The notes: generated by a model not told the origin, from the sequence alone. A stretch of DNA of 64,000 nucleotides from Saccharopolyspora rosea (GCF_025643595.1 NZ_CP102826.1:5766001-5830000); one strand, 5' to 3'. Positions 1 to 8,968 are shown, counted from the first letter of the stretch. Made by a program: numbers and translations.

Positions 1-1
1 C

Positions 2-208
2 CCGCCCGCGGCCGTGGCCACCGGCATCGCCATCGCCTACGCCGTGGACCCGATCATGGACATGATGCGCACCGCCACCAACGTGGCGGGCCAGATCGTC
101 GTCCCGGTGGTGGTCGCCCGCAGCGAGGGCATCCTCGACGACGAGGTGCTCGCCGAGCGCAGCGCCCCGCCGCTGCTCGCCGAAGAACGCGAACTCGCCA
201 ACGCCTGA
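2..208 (+). CDS. C-terminal fragment of a dicarboxylate/amino acid:cation symporter (DAACS family)
   Basis: The gene enters the window from the left, so only its last 68 residues are visible. They include [17 protein letters not shown], which matches the conserved C-terminal helix of GltP/DctA-type symporters, where the Asp helps bind substrate and cation. A polar tail rich in Glu and Ala follows. The protein would import C4-dicarboxylates or acidic amino acids with Na+ or H+ across the inner membrane. The substrate cannot be told from this fragment. Downstream lies a 98-bp gap and then the carboxylase gene, so the two need not be cotranscribed. Confidence 0.8.
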   Translation, partial: PPAAVATGIAIAYAVDPIMDMMRTATNVAGQIVVPVVVARSEGILDDEVLAERSAPPLLAEERELANA

Positions 209-306
209 CCTGCGCGGACCCAGCGGCCCACCCCGGTGCGGGGTGGGCCGCGCCGCGTTCGGCGGAGGGATACTCGACCGGAGAACCGCCACCCGGGAGG
301 TGCCGC

Positions 307-2070
307 GTGCCCGAGCCGACGCCGCTGCGCAAGGTCCTGGTCGCCAACCGCGGGGAGATCGCGGTGCGGGTGGTCCGGGCGTGCCGGGACGAGGGCGTTT
401 CCAGCGTCGCCGTCTACGCCGAGCCCGACGCGGATGCGCCGTTCGTGCGGCTGGCGGACGAGGCGTTCGCGCTGGGCGGGGTCACGGCGGGTGAGTCGTA
501 CCTGGACATCGGCAAGGTCGTGGACGCGGCGCGGCGGTCGGGGGCGGATGCGGTGCATCCGGGGTACGGGTTCTTGTCGGAGAACGCGGAGTTCGCGCAG
601 GCGGTGATCGATGCGGGCCTGGTGTGGGTGGGTCCGTCGCCGCAGGCGATCCGGGATCTGGGGGACAAGGTCACGGCTCGGCACATCGCGATGCGGGCGG
701 GGGCGCCGTTGGTGCCGGGCACGCAGGACCCCGTGTCGGGTGCGGACGAGGTGGTGGCCTTCGCCGAGCGGCACGGGTTGCCGGTGGCGATCAAGGCGGC
801 GTTCGGTGGGGGTGGCCGGGGGTTGAAGGTGGCCCGCACGGTGGAGGAGATCCCGGAGTTGTTCTCCTCGGCGGTGCGGGAGGCCGAGGGCGCCTTCGGT
901 CGGGGCGAGTGCTTCGTGGAGCGGTACCTGGATCGGCCGCGGCACGTGGAGGCGCAGGTGGTGGCCGATCGGCACGGCGCGGTCGTGGTGGTGGGCACCC
1001 GGGATTGTTCGTTGCAGCGGCGGCACCAGAAGCTCGTGGAGGAGGCCCCGGCGCCGTTTCTGGGCGAGGAGCAGCGGCGCACGATTCACGAGGCGGCGCG
1101 GGCGATTTGCGCGCAGGCCGGGTATCACGGGGCGGGGACGGTGGAGTTCCTGGTGGGCCAGGACGGCACGATCTCGTTCCTGGAGGTCAACACGCGGTTG
1201 CAGGTCGAGCACCCGGTGTCGGAGGAGACCGCGGGGATCGACCTGGTGCGCGAGCAGTTCCGCATCGCCGCCGGGGAACGGCTGGCGATCAGCGAGGACC
1301 CGCGGCCGCGGGGGCACGCGATCGAGTTCCGGATCAACGGCGAGGACGCCGGGCGGGGTTTTCTGCCCGCACCGGGCACGGTGACCCGGTGGCAGGCCCC
1401 GGCCGGGCCCGGGGTGCGGGTCGACTCGGGCGTGGAGACCGGCAGCGTCATCGGGGGCCAGTTCGACTCGATGCTGGCCAAGCTGATCGTCACCGGGGCG
1501 GATCGGCGGCAGGCGCTGGAGCGGTCCCGGCGGGCGCTGGACGAGCTGGTGGTGGAGGGCCTGCCCACCGTGGTGCCGTTCCACCGGGCGGTCGTGCGGG
1601 ATCCGGCGTTCACCGGTGAGGACGGGTTCACCGTGCACACCCGGTGGATCGAGACCGAGTTCGACAACACCATCGAACCCCACACCGGCGGAACCGAACC
1701 CGCACCGGCCCCGGACCGGCAGACCATCACCGTCGAAGTCGGCGGCCGGCGACTGGAAGTCTCCCTCCCCGCCCGGTTCACCGCCGCCACCGGGAACAAC
1801 CCGGGACGCGCCGAACCCCGCAGGCGAACGAGCGGCCGGACCCCGACCACCTCGGGCGACGCGGTCACCGCGCCGATGCAGGGCACCATCGTCAAGATCG
1901 CCGTCACCGACGGCCAACGGGTCGCGACCGGAGACCTCATCGCCGTCCTGGAAGCGATGAAGATGGAGAACCCCGTCACCGCGCACAAGGACGGCACCGT
2001 CACCGGTCTCACCGCCCAACCCGGCGACCCCGTCGCGCAGGGCGCACCCCTCTGCGAACTCCGGGAATGA
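307..2070 (+). CDS. Biotin-dependent acyl-CoA carboxylase alpha subunit (biotin carboxylase + BCCP fusion)
   Basis: This 587-residue protein would carboxylate its own biotin with ATP and bicarbonate, and the carboxyl group would then pass to an acyl-CoA on a separate beta subunit. The biotin carboxylase domain fills about residues 8-450: [10 protein letters not shown] at the start, the Gly-rich ATP-grasp loop [10 protein letters not shown] near 165-174, and [12 protein letters not shown] near 295. The C-terminal BCCP domain carries EAMKMEN, with the biotinyl lysine at K552. Length and order match actinobacterial AccA-type subunits for acetyl- or propionyl-CoA. The GTG start follows GGGAGG at 295-300. 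No beta subunit lies nearby, so the substrate is unknown and the partner must be encoded elsewhere. The first two thirds use more G-ending codons than the C-rich last third. Confidence 0.93.
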   Translation: MPEPTPLRKVLVANRGEIAVRVVRACRDEGVSSVAVYAEPDADAPFVRLADEAFALGGVTAGESYLDIGKVVDAARRSGADAVHPGYGFLSENAEFAQAVIDAGLVWVGPSPQAIRDLGDKVTARHIAMRAGAPLVPGTQDPVSGADEVVAFAERHGLPVAIKAAFGGGGRGLKVARTVEEIPELFSSAVREAEGAFGRGECFVERYLDRPRHVEAQVVADRHGAVVVVGTRDCSLQRRHQKLVEEAPAPFLGEEQRRTIHEAARAICAQAGYHGAGTVEFLVGQDGTISFLEVNTRLQVEHPVSEETAGIDLVREQFRIAAGERLAISEDPRPRGHAIEFRINGEDAGRGFLPAPGTVTRWQAPAGPGVRVDSGVETGSVIGGQFDSMLAKLIVTGADRRQALERSRRALDELVVEGLPTVVPFHRAVVRDPAFTGEDGFTVHTRWIETEFDNTIEPHTGGTEPAPAPDRQTITVEVGGRRLEVSLPARFTAATGNNPGRAEPRRRTSGRTPTTSGDAVTAPMQGTIVKIAVTDGQRVATGDLIAVLEAMKMENPVTAHKDGTVTGLTAQPGDPVAQGAPLCELRE

Positions 2071-2109
2071 GCGCATCCGCCGAGGCCGCGGCGAACGTAC
2101 GATGGCGGT

Positions 2110-2499
2110 GTGGACAAGGGCCGTCGCGGCAAGGACCTCCGGATCGGGGATCCGGAGCGGGAACGCGCGATGACGCTGCTCGGGGAGCACTTCACGGCCG
2201 GGCGGCTGGAGGTCCACGAGTACGACGAGCGCTGCCGGCTGGCCGCCGCCGCCCGCTTCGCCTCCGAAGTCGACGCGCTGTTCGAGGACCTGCCCGCGCC
2301 GCACCCCGAGGACCCGGCGGTGCCCACCCCGGCCCGCACCCCGCGCCCCTCCGCCGACGCCCAGCGCATCGGCGGCCGCGTCGTGCTGCTGGTGTGCGCG
2401 GCCGCGATGGTGGTGCTGCTCGTCGTGATCGCCAAGCAGTTCGCGCTGCCGCTGCTGGTACCGCTGCTGGCGGTGTTCTGGTTCTCCTCGCGCCGGTGA
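2110..2499 (+). CDS. DUF1707 domain membrane protein
   Basis: A 129-residue protein. Residues about 8-60 form a DUF1707 (SHOCT-like) module: the pattern LRIGDPERERAM, then LGEHFTAGRLEVHEYDER, typical of actinobacterial proteins of unknown role. A proline-rich linker follows. The last 40 residues form a hydrophobic hairpin (VVLLVCAAAMVVLLVVI and a second leucine-rich stretch) ending in two arginines, so the protein is probably anchored in the membrane with its N-terminus in the cytoplasm. It starts with GTG 39 bp after the carboxylase. The function is not known; the family is often linked to envelope or regulatory roles, which the sequence here does not prove. Confidence 0.8.
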   Translation: MDKGRRGKDLRIGDPERERAMTLLGEHFTAGRLEVHEYDERCRLAAAARFASEVDALFEDLPAPHPEDPAVPTPARTPRPSADAQRIGGRVVLLVCAAAMVVLLVVIAKQFALPLLVPLLAVFWFSSRR

Positions 2500-2543
2500 G
2501 TCGCCGCCCCGGGCCGGGAGATCACCCGGTTACGGTGAAGGCC

Positions 2544-3224
2544 ATGCACAGTTCGCGGATCACCGGTGGGCGGAGGCTGGGTGCGGTGCTGGCCGCCGCG
2601 ACGCTCGTCCTCACCGGCTGTGGCCTGTGGCAGTCGCAGCGGAAGGCCGACACGGCAGCTCCGGCGCCGCCGCCACTGCCGCCGACGACCAGCGCTCCCC
2701 CGCCGTTGCCGCCGCGCCCGTACGCGATCCCGCTCGACCACCTCGACCCCTGCGAGCTGCTGACCTCCGACCAGCGCGACCAGCTCGGATTCGACCGCGA
2801 TCCGATCCCGAACTCCGAGGCCGGGTTCGGCGACGCCGCCACGTGCAGCTACCGCAACACCACCGCCAAGGTGGGCGCCCGCCTGGCGCTGATCACCACC
2901 GAGGGCATGGGGGTGTGGACCGACGACACCGCGCAGGTGGAGGCGACTCCGGTCGTGGTCGACGGCTTCCCCGCCCTGGTGATCAAGACCCCGGGACTGG
3001 ACCTGTCCTGCAACGTCGCCGTCGACGTGGCGGACGGCCAGCACCTGGACATCCTCTACCGGGACGACGGGGGCCAGCCGCCACCACCGGTGGACCTGCT
3101 GTGCGCCGGGGCGCAGCACGTCGCCGAGGACACCGTGGCGACGCTGCGCAACCCCGCGACCGCGGAGACGTCCAGTCCGAAGACGTCGACCACGTCGCCA
3201 CGAACGTCCGAGCCGCACCGGTGA
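2544..3224 (+). CDS. DUF3558 family lipoprotein
   Basis: A 226-residue exported lipoprotein. The signal peptide is hydrophobic (AVLAAATLVLTGC) with the lipobox LTGC. A Pro/Ala-rich spacer follows, then a DUF3558 domain beginning DPCELLTSDQRDQLGF, with conserved cysteines at CSY and in the LLCAGA region, and a Thr/Ser-rich tail. DUF3558 proteins are common in Pseudonocardiales and mycobacteria; their biochemical role is unknown. The chosen ATG has GGTGAAGG just upstream; an in-frame GTG at 2535 is an alternative start. The gene stands directly before the PE/PPE/EspG-like trio, an arrangement that suggests an envelope role. Confidence 0.82.
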   Translation: MHSSRITGGRRLGAVLAAATLVLTGCGLWQSQRKADTAAPAPPPLPPTTSAPPPLPPRPYAIPLDHLDPCELLTSDQRDQLGFDRDPIPNSEAGFGDAATCSYRNTTAKVGARLALITTEGMGVWTDDTAQVEATPVVVDGFPALVIKTPGLDLSCNVAVDVADGQHLDILYRDDGGQPPPPVDLLCAGAQHVAEDTVATLRNPATAETSSPKTSTTSPRTSEPHR

Positions 3225-3425
3225 TCCCGGACACGCACCGACACCGGGTGGACCGCTCCGGCGCGGTACTCACCGCGATTGGAGCACTCCCCAGCGTGAC
3301 GATTGGTGACTACAGTGATCGGCGGACGTTTCGGAGCTCGCCGAGGTGACCGGCCGCCCGGTCGAGCGCTCAAGCGCCTGGAGCCCGCTTCCGCAGCGGG
3401 CTCCCACCTGTGGGAGGGGAAACAA

Positions 3426-3797
3426 GTGCCGCTCAGTTCTTCGCCGGGCGACGGGCCCGGACCGCTGCCGGGACCGTCCGGAGGTTCCGTGCAGGTCGAG
3501 CCGACCGCGATCCCGCGGCTGGTCGACGCGCTGCAAACGTCGCTGGACTCGGTCGGGCTGCAGATCGAGCACGCGATCACCGAGCTCCGCATCCGCCCGT
3601 GGGCGGGCGACCCGGTGAGCTCGGGAGCGGCCGAGGAGTTCAACCAGCGCTCGCTCGGCGGCCACGACGACGCGCTGACCGCGCTGTGCGGCTACCGCGA
3701 CCAGTTGCAGGCCGCCGCCGAGTCGCTGCAGCGCGCCAACCGCCAGTACCAGCGGATCGACGGCGACAGCGCGTCGACCATCGGCGGGGACTGCTGA
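3426..3797 (+). CDS. Small PE/WXG100-like ESX-associated protein
   Basis: A 123-residue helical protein: a Gly/Pro/Ser-rich N-terminus of about 22 residues, then two amphipathic helices, IPRLVDALQTSLDSVGLQIE and a second one around LTALCGYRDQLQAAAESLQR, ending IGGDC. The helix-turn-helix hairpin size and its position before a PPE-like gene are what is expected of a PE or WXG100-like partner secreted by a type VII system. No clear WXG is seen; the turn carries RPWAGDPV. The GTG start has a very strong ribosome site, GGGAGGGG at 3412-3419. The next gene starts five bases after its stop, so the two are likely made together. Confidence 0.65.
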   Translation: MPLSSSPGDGPGPLPGPSGGSVQVEPTAIPRLVDALQTSLDSVGLQIEHAITELRIRPWAGDPVSSGAAEEFNQRSLGGHDDALTALCGYRDQLQAAAESLQRANRQYQRIDGDSASTIGGDC

Positions 3798-3802
3798 GCA
3801 CC

Positions 3803-4690
3803 ATGGGCGAGCACCGCTGGCAGGGTTACAGCCACCACGAGCTGTTCGCGCAGATCCACGAGGGCCCGGGGCCGGACGGATCGACCGAGAGCGTCCGCCG
3901 CTGGTCCGAGCTGACCCGGGCGCTCGGCGAGATCGACAACGGGCTGGCCGCGGCGGTCCGGAGCGCGATGGCGGCCTGGCAGGGCGACGCGGCCGACAGC
4001 GCGCGCGACGGGCTCCGCCCGCTCGGCGACTGGGCGACGCAGGCGCAGGAAGCCGCGGCCGTGATGCGGGAGCGCGCCGAGCAGCAGGCCCAGTTCATCG
4101 CCAAGGCGCGCAGCGACATGCCGCCACCGGTGCGCGTGACCACCGAGGACCCGGGGACGGCGGCGACGCTGCTGACCCACCTGTTCGGCGGGCAGACCGA
4201 CTACGAGCTCCAGGAGGCCGAGCAGAACGCGGCCGAACAGCGGGCTTTCGACGTCATGCGCACCTACGAGGCGTCGACGCGCAGCAACACGACGTCGCTG
4301 GCGTCGTTCAGCCCGCCACCCCAGGTCGTCGTGGACGCCCCGGTCACCGGGCACGGCGGCGCGGCGACGCAGCGGCCCGTGACGATCAGCTGGGGCGCCG
4401 CCCCCGCACCGGTGCCGCCGGTCGCCGCCCCGGGCGGCGGCGGTGCGCAGGGCGCGGCGGCGCGTGGCGAATCGCGCGGGAGTCGTGGCGACTCGCGCGG
4501 GAGCCGCGGCGGGGCGGCGGCGCGCCGCGACGGCGGACGCCTGGCCGCGTCGTCCCGGCGGCCGCTCCGGGACCGGGACGCCGAGTCGGTGAACCGGCAG
4601 GTCACCGAGGAGATCGGCGGTTCCGGCGGGTTCTTCGACGAGCCGCAGACGCTGGCGAGGCCGGTGATCGGCGGCGAGCCCGGCGCATGA
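3803..4690 (+). CDS. PPE-like type VII secretion protein
   Basis: A 295-residue protein whose first 160 residues look like the helical bundle of PPE/WXG proteins. RWQGYSHHELFAQIHEG stands at the start, and a WQG turn (AAWQGDAADSARDGL) sits near residue 56 where the W-x-G of PPE or WXG100 proteins lies between two long helices. The C-terminal half is low-complexity Pro, Ala and Arg, with RGES/RGSRGDSRGSRGG repeats (about 4465-4530). It would pair with the preceding PE-like protein and be kept soluble by the next gene, EspG, whose ATG overlaps its stop codon. No ESX ATPase or membrane core is encoded here, so it must use a machine elsewhere. Confidence 0.72.
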   Translation: MGEHRWQGYSHHELFAQIHEGPGPDGSTESVRRWSELTRALGEIDNGLAAAVRSAMAAWQGDAADSARDGLRPLGDWATQAQEAAAVMRERAEQQAQFIAKARSDMPPPVRVTTEDPGTAATLLTHLFGGQTDYELQEAEQNAAEQRAFDVMRTYEASTRSNTTSLASFSPPPQVVVDAPVTGHGGAATQRPVTISWGAAPAPVPPVAAPGGGGAQGAAARGESRGSRGDSRGSRGGAAARRDGGRLAASSRRPLRDRDAESVNRQVTEEIGGSGGFFDEPQTLARPVIGGEPGA

Positions 4691-5502
4691 CCGCTGCCGA
4701 CCAGGACCGGCGGCTGCGGCTGTCGGCGCTCGAATTCGACGTGCTCACCGAACACCTGGGCCTGGAGCGGATGCCGCTGGTGCTCAAGGTCCCGTCACCG
4801 GGACGCACCCGCGCGGAACGCGCCGAACTGGTCGACGCGGTGTGGCGGTCCCTCGCGGACCGCGATCTGGGCGGTCCGACCCGGCTGGACCCGGAGCTGG
4901 AGGGGATGCTGCGGCTGCTGGTCCGACCGGACCGCGAGGTCGACGCCCGGCTCTGGCTGGACCGCAGCGTCCGCGTCCTGGCCGCGGCCGGTCCGGTCGA
5001 CGACGCCGTGCTGGTGGTCAAGGACGAGGACGAGCTCACCTTCCGCCCCGCGGCCGCGTCCGGCCTCGCCCGCGAGGCCGTGTCGGTGCTGCCCGCGCTG
5101 CCCGCCGGATCGGGCGGGTCGGTGTCGGTGCCCAGCGCGGACCTCGACGCGGCGGCCGAGGAAGCGGGCGACGACCTCGAACGGCTGCCGACGGCGCTGG
5201 TGCGCCGGGGCGTCCGCGCCGACGACGCCGAGACGCTGGCGCGCATGGTCAACGGCGTGGGCTCGCGCGGCCAGTTCGGCGTGGCGGCGCGGGACCGCTG
5301 GGGCCGCAGGACCCGCGCGGGCCACGTGGTCGGCTGCTTCGACACCCCGCACGGCCGCTACGCCCAGCTGCGCCGCGAGTCGCCGTCCGGCCAGCCGTGG
5401 AGCACGATCGCCCCGGCGGACGCCCGCCGCCTCACCGCCCACGTCGAGGAACTCCTCGCCGAGGTCACCGACGGCCTCCCGGGCCCGACCCCCTTCACCT
5501 AG
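4687..5502 (+). CDS. EspG-family ESX secretion chaperone
   Basis: A 271-residue cytoplasmic protein of the EspG family, which binds PPE proteins and delivers them to ESX machines. Visible marks are the opening LRLSALEFDVLTEHLGL, the central LVVKDEDELTFRP, and the late part with ARDRWGRRTRAGHVVGCFDT and GRYAQLRRES, all in family order and at family length. It overlaps the PPE-like gene by four bases (ATGA), so translation is probably coupled. The stop codon TAG at 5500-5502 lies at the left edge of an intergenic repeat element. The dedicated partner is almost certainly the upstream PE/PPE-like pair. Confidence 0.85.
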   Translation: MTAADQDRRLRLSALEFDVLTEHLGLERMPLVLKVPSPGRTRAERAELVDAVWRSLADRDLGGPTRLDPELEGMLRLLVRPDREVDARLWLDRSVRVLAAAGPVDDAVLVVKDEDELTFRPAAASGLAREAVSVLPALPAGSGGSVSVPSADLDAAAEEAGDDLERLPTALVRRGVRADDAETLARMVNGVGSRGQFGVAARDRWGRRTRAGHVVGCFDTPHGRYAQLRRESPSGQPWSTIAPADARRLTAHVEELLAEVTDGLPGPTPFT

Positions 5503-5817
5503 CGCGTGTTTTACAAGCGGCGTCAGCCGCTTCCTCTTTCGGTGAGCGGTCTCGCAGCCCGCACCGCCGCGGGTTCTTCGGTGGTCACAGTGGCGCGTCA
5601 GCGCCTCCTTGGGGGTGGTGGTCGGGAGACGGGCGGGCGTCTCGCGAGGACAGCCCCGACGCTGTGTATTGGGCATACATGAGTCGGGGCTCCCGGAGCC
5701 GGTGTGGCTGTGGCGCGCAGCGCCTCCGTGGGGGGCGGTGGTCGGGTGACGGGCGGGCCGCTGAGGTTCCGCTCCCGGCACCGCCACGCAAAGCATTTCC
5801 GGGACACTCCCCAGCCC
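5500..5817 (+). repeat. Dispersed intergenic element, copy 1 (R1), with nested insertion
   Basis: The first of four related elements in the window (others at 24476, 38745 and 41842). It starts on the stop codon of espG. The core has an 18-bp palindrome at 5515-5532 (AAGCGGC, GTCA, GCCGCTT), then TCTTTCGGTGAGCGGTCTCG and CAGCCCGCACCGCC, and after the nested insertion CGCCACGCA. The right end is more diverged than in copies 2 to 4. There is no open frame with coding character; short frames crossing it are not supported. Confidence 0.75.
5569..5785 (+). repeat. Nested insertion inside R1, flanked by GCACCGCC direct repeats
   Basis: The 8-mer GCACCGCC occurs at 5561-5568 and again at 5778-5785. 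The 209 bp between them are absent from copies 3 and 4, where GCACCGCC occurs once. Inside lie a hairpin (AGCCCCGAC at 5652-5660 and GTCGGGGCT at 5683-5691) whose loop holds GTGTATTGGGCATACAT, and two imperfect direct repeats of about 48 bp at 5591-5638 and 5711-5758. This looks like a small non-autonomous insertion with an 8-bp target duplication, or recombination between the 8-mers in the shorter copies. Confidence 0.6.
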
Positions 5818-5820
5818 ACC

Positions 5821-5860
5821 CCGCGGTGCCGCGCGCAAGCACGCGCGACACCGCGGTTTT
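5821..5860 (+). terminator. Strong hairpin between convergent espG and glpD
   Basis: CCGCGGTGCCGCGCG at 5821-5835 pairs with CGCGCGACACCGCGG at 5842-5856 with one G-T wobble, and TTTT follows at 5857-5860. It has the form of a factor-independent terminator for plus-strand transcripts and can also fold at the end of glpD mRNA. Confidence 0.75.
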
Positions 5861-5866
5861 CGCCGG

Positions 5867-7612
5867 TCAGCTGATCGGTTCGGTGAGCTTCTCGCGGGCC
5901 TCCGGGGCGGCGGAGCGCTTGGCGTCGGCCGCCTGGTCGTCGGGCTGCAACTGCGAGTCGCGTTCGGCGTCGACGCGCTGGGTGTAGACCTCGATCTCGC
6001 GGGCCACCCGGGCGTCGTCCCAGCCGAGCACCTCGGCCATCAGCCGGGCCACCGGTTCCGCGCAGTCGATGCCGCGGTGCGCGTACTCGATGGAGATGCG
6101 GGTGCGACGGGTGAGGACGTCCTCCAGGTGGAGCGCGCCCTCGTGGCTGCACGCGTAGGCGACCTCGGCCTGCAGGTAGTTGGGCGCGGCCGGGATCGGC
6201 TTGAGCAGTTCCGGCCGCTCGTCGCCGAGGGCGAGCACGTCGTGGATCTCCGAGCCGTACCGGTCGAGCAGGTGCCGGATGCGGTACGGGTGCAGACCGT
6301 GCTCGGCGGCGAGCTGGTCGGCCTGGTTGACCAGCGCGTGGTAGCCGTCCGCGCCGAGCAGCGGCACCCGGTCGGTGATGGACGGCGCCATCCGGCCGGC
6401 CACGTCGCCGGAGATCGCGTCCACCGCGTCGGCGGCCATCACGCGGTACGTCGTGTACTTGCCGCCCGCGATGGCGACCAGGCCCGGGGCGACCCGGGCG
6501 ACCGCGTGCTCGCGGGACAGCTTGGAGGTCTCCTCGCTCTCCCCCGCCAGCAGCGGGCGCAGACCCGCGTAGACGCCCTCGATGTCGTCGTGCTTGAGCG
6601 GGGTGGCCAGCACGGTGTTGACGTGTTCGAGGATGTAGTCGATGTCGGCCTTGGTCGCGGCCGGGTGCGCCAGGTCGAGGTTCCAGTCGGTGTCGGTGGT
6701 CCCGACGATCCAGTGGTTGCCCCACGGGATGACGAACAGCACCGACTTCTCGGTGCGCAGGATCATCCCGCTCTCGGCGACGATGCGGTCCCGCGGGACG
6801 ACGATGTGCACGCCCTTGCTGGCGCGCACCCGGAAGCGGCCGCGGCCGCCGGAGAGCCGCTGCAGCTCGTCGGTCCACACGCCGGTCGCGTTGATCACGG
6901 CCTGGGCGCGGACCTCGGTCTCCTCACCGGTCTCGACGTCGCGCACCCGCACGCCGGCGATCCGGTCGGCCTCCCGCAGGAACCCGGTGACCTGGCTGGA
7001 GTTCATCACGACCGCGCCGTAGCGGGCGGCGGTGCGGGCCACGGTCATGGTGTGCCGGGCGTCGTCGGCCTGGGCGTCGTAGTAGCGGATGCCGCCGATC
7101 AGCGCGTTTCGCTTGAGCGCCGGGACCATCCGCAGCGCGCCCGCGCGCGAGAGGTGCTTCTGCCCGGGGACCGAGCGGGCCCCGCCCATCGTGTCGTAGA
7201 GGAACAGACCGGCTGCGGTGTACGGGCGTTCCCAGAACCGGTGGGTCAGCGGGTACAGGAAGCTGACCGGCTTCACCAGGTGCGGTGCGAGGCGGGTCAG
7301 CATCAGTTCGCGTTCCCGCAGTGCCTCGCGCACCAACGAGAACTCCAGCTGTTCGAGGTAGCGCAGGCCGCCGTGGAACAGCTTGCTCGACCGGCTGGAC
7401 GTGCCGGAGGCCAGGTCCCGGGCTTCCACCAGGGCGACCCGCAGGCCACGGGTGGCGGCGTCGAGCGCGGTGCCCGCGCCGGTGACCCCACCGCCGATGA
7501 CCACGACGTCGAACTCCTCGGAACCGAGGCGCCGCCAGTTGTCCGCCCGTTCCGCGGGCCCCAGCCTGCCCGTCGTGCGGGCCACTTCGCTTTCGGTCTT
7601 CTGCCTGGACAC
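5867..7612 (-). CDS. glpD: Aerobic glycerol-3-phosphate dehydrogenase
   Basis: A 581-residue FAD enzyme that oxidises sn-glycerol-3-phosphate to dihydroxyacetone phosphate at the membrane, passing electrons to quinone. The N-terminal FAD motif is DVVVIGGGVTGAGTALDAA (about residues 34-52), followed by RDLASGTSSRSSKLFHGGLR, the family signature. Later come GVWTDEL, VPWGNHWIVGTTDTDW-type substrate-pocket sequence and the helical C-terminal domain (YACSHEGALHLEDVLTRRTR). The length is normal. The GTG start has GAGGAGG eight bases upstream. It lies 79 bp after glpR on the same strand and is divergent from glpFK, so the four genes make one glycerol regulon. A hairpin follows its stop. Confidence 0.95.
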   Translation of the reverse strand: MSRQKTESEVARTTGRLGPAERADNWRRLGSEEFDVVVIGGGVTGAGTALDAATRGLRVALVEARDLASGTSSRSSKLFHGGLRYLEQLEFSLVREALRERELMLTRLAPHLVKPVSFLYPLTHRFWERPYTAAGLFLYDTMGGARSVPGQKHLSRAGALRMVPALKRNALIGGIRYYDAQADDARHTMTVARTAARYGAVVMNSSQVTGFLREADRIAGVRVRDVETGEETEVRAQAVINATGVWTDELQRLSGGRGRFRVRASKGVHIVVPRDRIVAESGMILRTEKSVLFVIPWGNHWIVGTTDTDWNLDLAHPAATKADIDYILEHVNTVLATPLKHDDIEGVYAGLRPLLAGESEETSKLSREHAVARVAPGLVAIAGGKYTTYRVMAADAVDAISGDVAGRMAPSITDRVPLLGADGYHALVNQADQLAAEHGLHPYRIRHLLDRYGSEIHDVLALGDERPELLKPIPAAPNYLQAEVAYACSHEGALHLEDVLTRRTRISIEYAHRGIDCAEPVARLMAEVLGWDDARVAREIEVYTQRVDAERDSQLQPDDQAADAKRSAAPEAREKLTEPIS

Positions 7613-7691
7613 CAGGGGTCCTCCTCGCTCGAATCACATGCCACCGCACGACGCGGAACCGGACTCGGCGCCTATCGCCCCGCGGTGGTCA

Positions 7692-8528
7692 TCATGCCCG
7701 ACGGGCACCACCCGTGCCCGCCGCGTCACTGCCCTCAGCACCGGCCCGCTCCACGCGGGCGCCCCGTTCCCGGAGCACCTCGACGTCCGCGTCCGGGGTC
7801 CGGGAATCGACGATCACGACGTCAAAGTCCTCGGCCGGCGCCACCGCGTGCAGCGCGCGCCTGCGGAACTTCGTGTGGTCGACGTAGAGCACCCGGCGCC
7901 GCGCCGAGGCCAGCATGGCCTTCTTGATCTGCACCATCTCCTGCTGCGGGTAGAAGCAGATCCCGTCGGTGACCGCGGAGACCGACATGATCGCCAGGTC
8001 GACGCGCAGGTTGCGCAACGCGTCCAGCGCCATGCCGCCGACGAACGCGTCCGCCCACGGCAGGTAGTCGCCGCCGATGCTGATCAGGTGGATCCCCTGC
8101 GCCGCAGCGAGTTCGCCGAACACGCCGCGGTGGTTGGTGACCACCGTCAGCGGCGCCCGTTCCGGCAGCAGCCGGGCCAGGTAGACGCCCGTGGTGGAGT
8201 CGTCGAGCACCAGCGCCTGACCTGGTTCGACCAGATCGGCGGCGGCCCGGGCGACCTCCTCCTTCTCCGCCTGGTTCTGCTGCATCCGGTACTCCGAAGC
8301 CGCCTCGTACAGCAGCGACGAGGCCGCCGAGACGTAGCCGCGGTTGCGGTGCACCAGCCCTTGCGACTCCAGGTCGGCCAGGTCCCGGTACACGGTCATG
8401 GCGCTGGCGCCCACCGTCGCGACGAGGTCGTCGATGCGGAGGGTGCCCTCCTCCATGACCAGCTCGGTGATCCTGCGCCGTCGGTCCTGCTGCTTGCTCG
8501 ACGGGCGTCGACCGGAAGTCCCGGACAT
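7692..8528 (-). CDS. glpR: DeoR-family regulator, probable glycerol repressor
   Basis: A 278-residue DeoR/GlpR regulator. The N-terminal winged helix-turn-helix lies at about residues 18-70 (RRITELVMEEGTLRIDDLV, then SAMTVYRDLADLESQGLV). The C-terminal sugar-phosphate sensor domain has ALVLDDSTTGVYLARLL, VTNHRGVF, and the late VDHTKFRRRALHAVAP signature. The ligand is probably glycerol-3-phosphate or a related metabolite, judged only from the neighbours glpD, glpF and glpK. The ATG is preceded by AGGGGAAGG. A candidate operator with TCACA and TGTGA arms lies in the divergent intergenic region. The tail is Ala/Gly-rich and probably disordered. A paralogue lies at 19759-20547. Confidence 0.85.
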   Translation of the reverse strand: MSGTSGRRPSSKQQDRRRRITELVMEEGTLRIDDLVATVGASAMTVYRDLADLESQGLVHRNRGYVSAASSLLYEAASEYRMQQNQAEKEEVARAAADLVEPGQALVLDDSTTGVYLARLLPERAPLTVVTNHRGVFGELAAAQGIHLISIGGDYLPWADAFVGGMALDALRNLRVDLAIMSVSAVTDGICFYPQQEMVQIKKAMLASARRRVLYVDHTKFRRRALHAVAPAEDFDVVIVDSRTPDADVEVLRERGARVERAGAEGSDAAGTGGARRA

Positions 8529-8968
8529 TCGACCTTCCCCTCACACCATGTTCGTCCACCGGCAGGCTCCCATCCTCCCCATTGGCGGCGTGGTGTTCGG
8601 GGCGTGCCCGAGGCGCTCCGTCGTCACCGCGTAATCCGATAAAAACATCATAGAACCGGTCTTGCAATGTTGGTTTTCACAGGGTTAATGTGACCCAGCC
8701 TGCGGCGCGGGGCCCAGGCGTATGAGCTCCAACGGGGGAGGTCATGGCAGACGTCCGCATCGCCTGCGACCCCACCCGCGCCCGCTCTACGACCGTCCCC
8801 GATCTCGCAGGTCAACGCGCTAGGCGGGACGGACCAACCGGTTGCCCACGAGTGGCGGCACTCGTGGACACGTGTTGCCATGCGGCAGTACCGTCCCGAC
8901 TCGCTCCACGTCGGACAGACACTGGACCCGCCCGAGTCGACGGCGGTACCTAGAGGGGACCGGGCAGT
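8529..8968. promoter_or_regulatory. Divergent glpR / glpF control region
   Basis: These 440 bp separate glpR from glpF. The stretch 8635-8695 is AT-rich for this genome and includes an inverted repeat TCACA (8677-8681), GGGTTAA, TGTGA (8689-8693), a plausible GlpR site. GAGGGGAC at 8953-8960 is the ribosome site of glpF. An open frame at 8744-8953 (69 codons) has a GGGGGAGG two bases before its ATG, but its second half loses GC3 bias and it resembles no family, so I do not call it a gene. Confidence 0.55.

Noticed and set aside
37-2304. Long open frames antisense to the carboxylase gene (755 codons)
   Set aside because: They mirror a real gene with high GC3, have Arg/Pro/His-rich composition and no domain; typical shadows.
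2544-5502. Complete type VII secretion locus
   Set aside because: No ATPase, EccB/D/E or mycosin gene is present.
5585-5851. Short peptides encoded within repeat copies 1 and 2 (for example those with LMYAQYTAS or MPNT starts)
   Set aside because: The frames lie inside the repeat hairpins, differ between copies and lack ribosome sites.
8677-8693. TCACA...TGTGA before glpF read as a CRP site
   Set aside because: The arms are in the reverse order of the CRP consensus (TGTGA first) and spacing is seven; a GlpR operator is more likely.
8744-8953. Possible 69-codon gene upstream of glpF with a strong GGGGGAGG
   Set aside because: The ribosome site is only two bases from the ATG, GC3 bias fades halfway, and no family matches; left as part of the control region.
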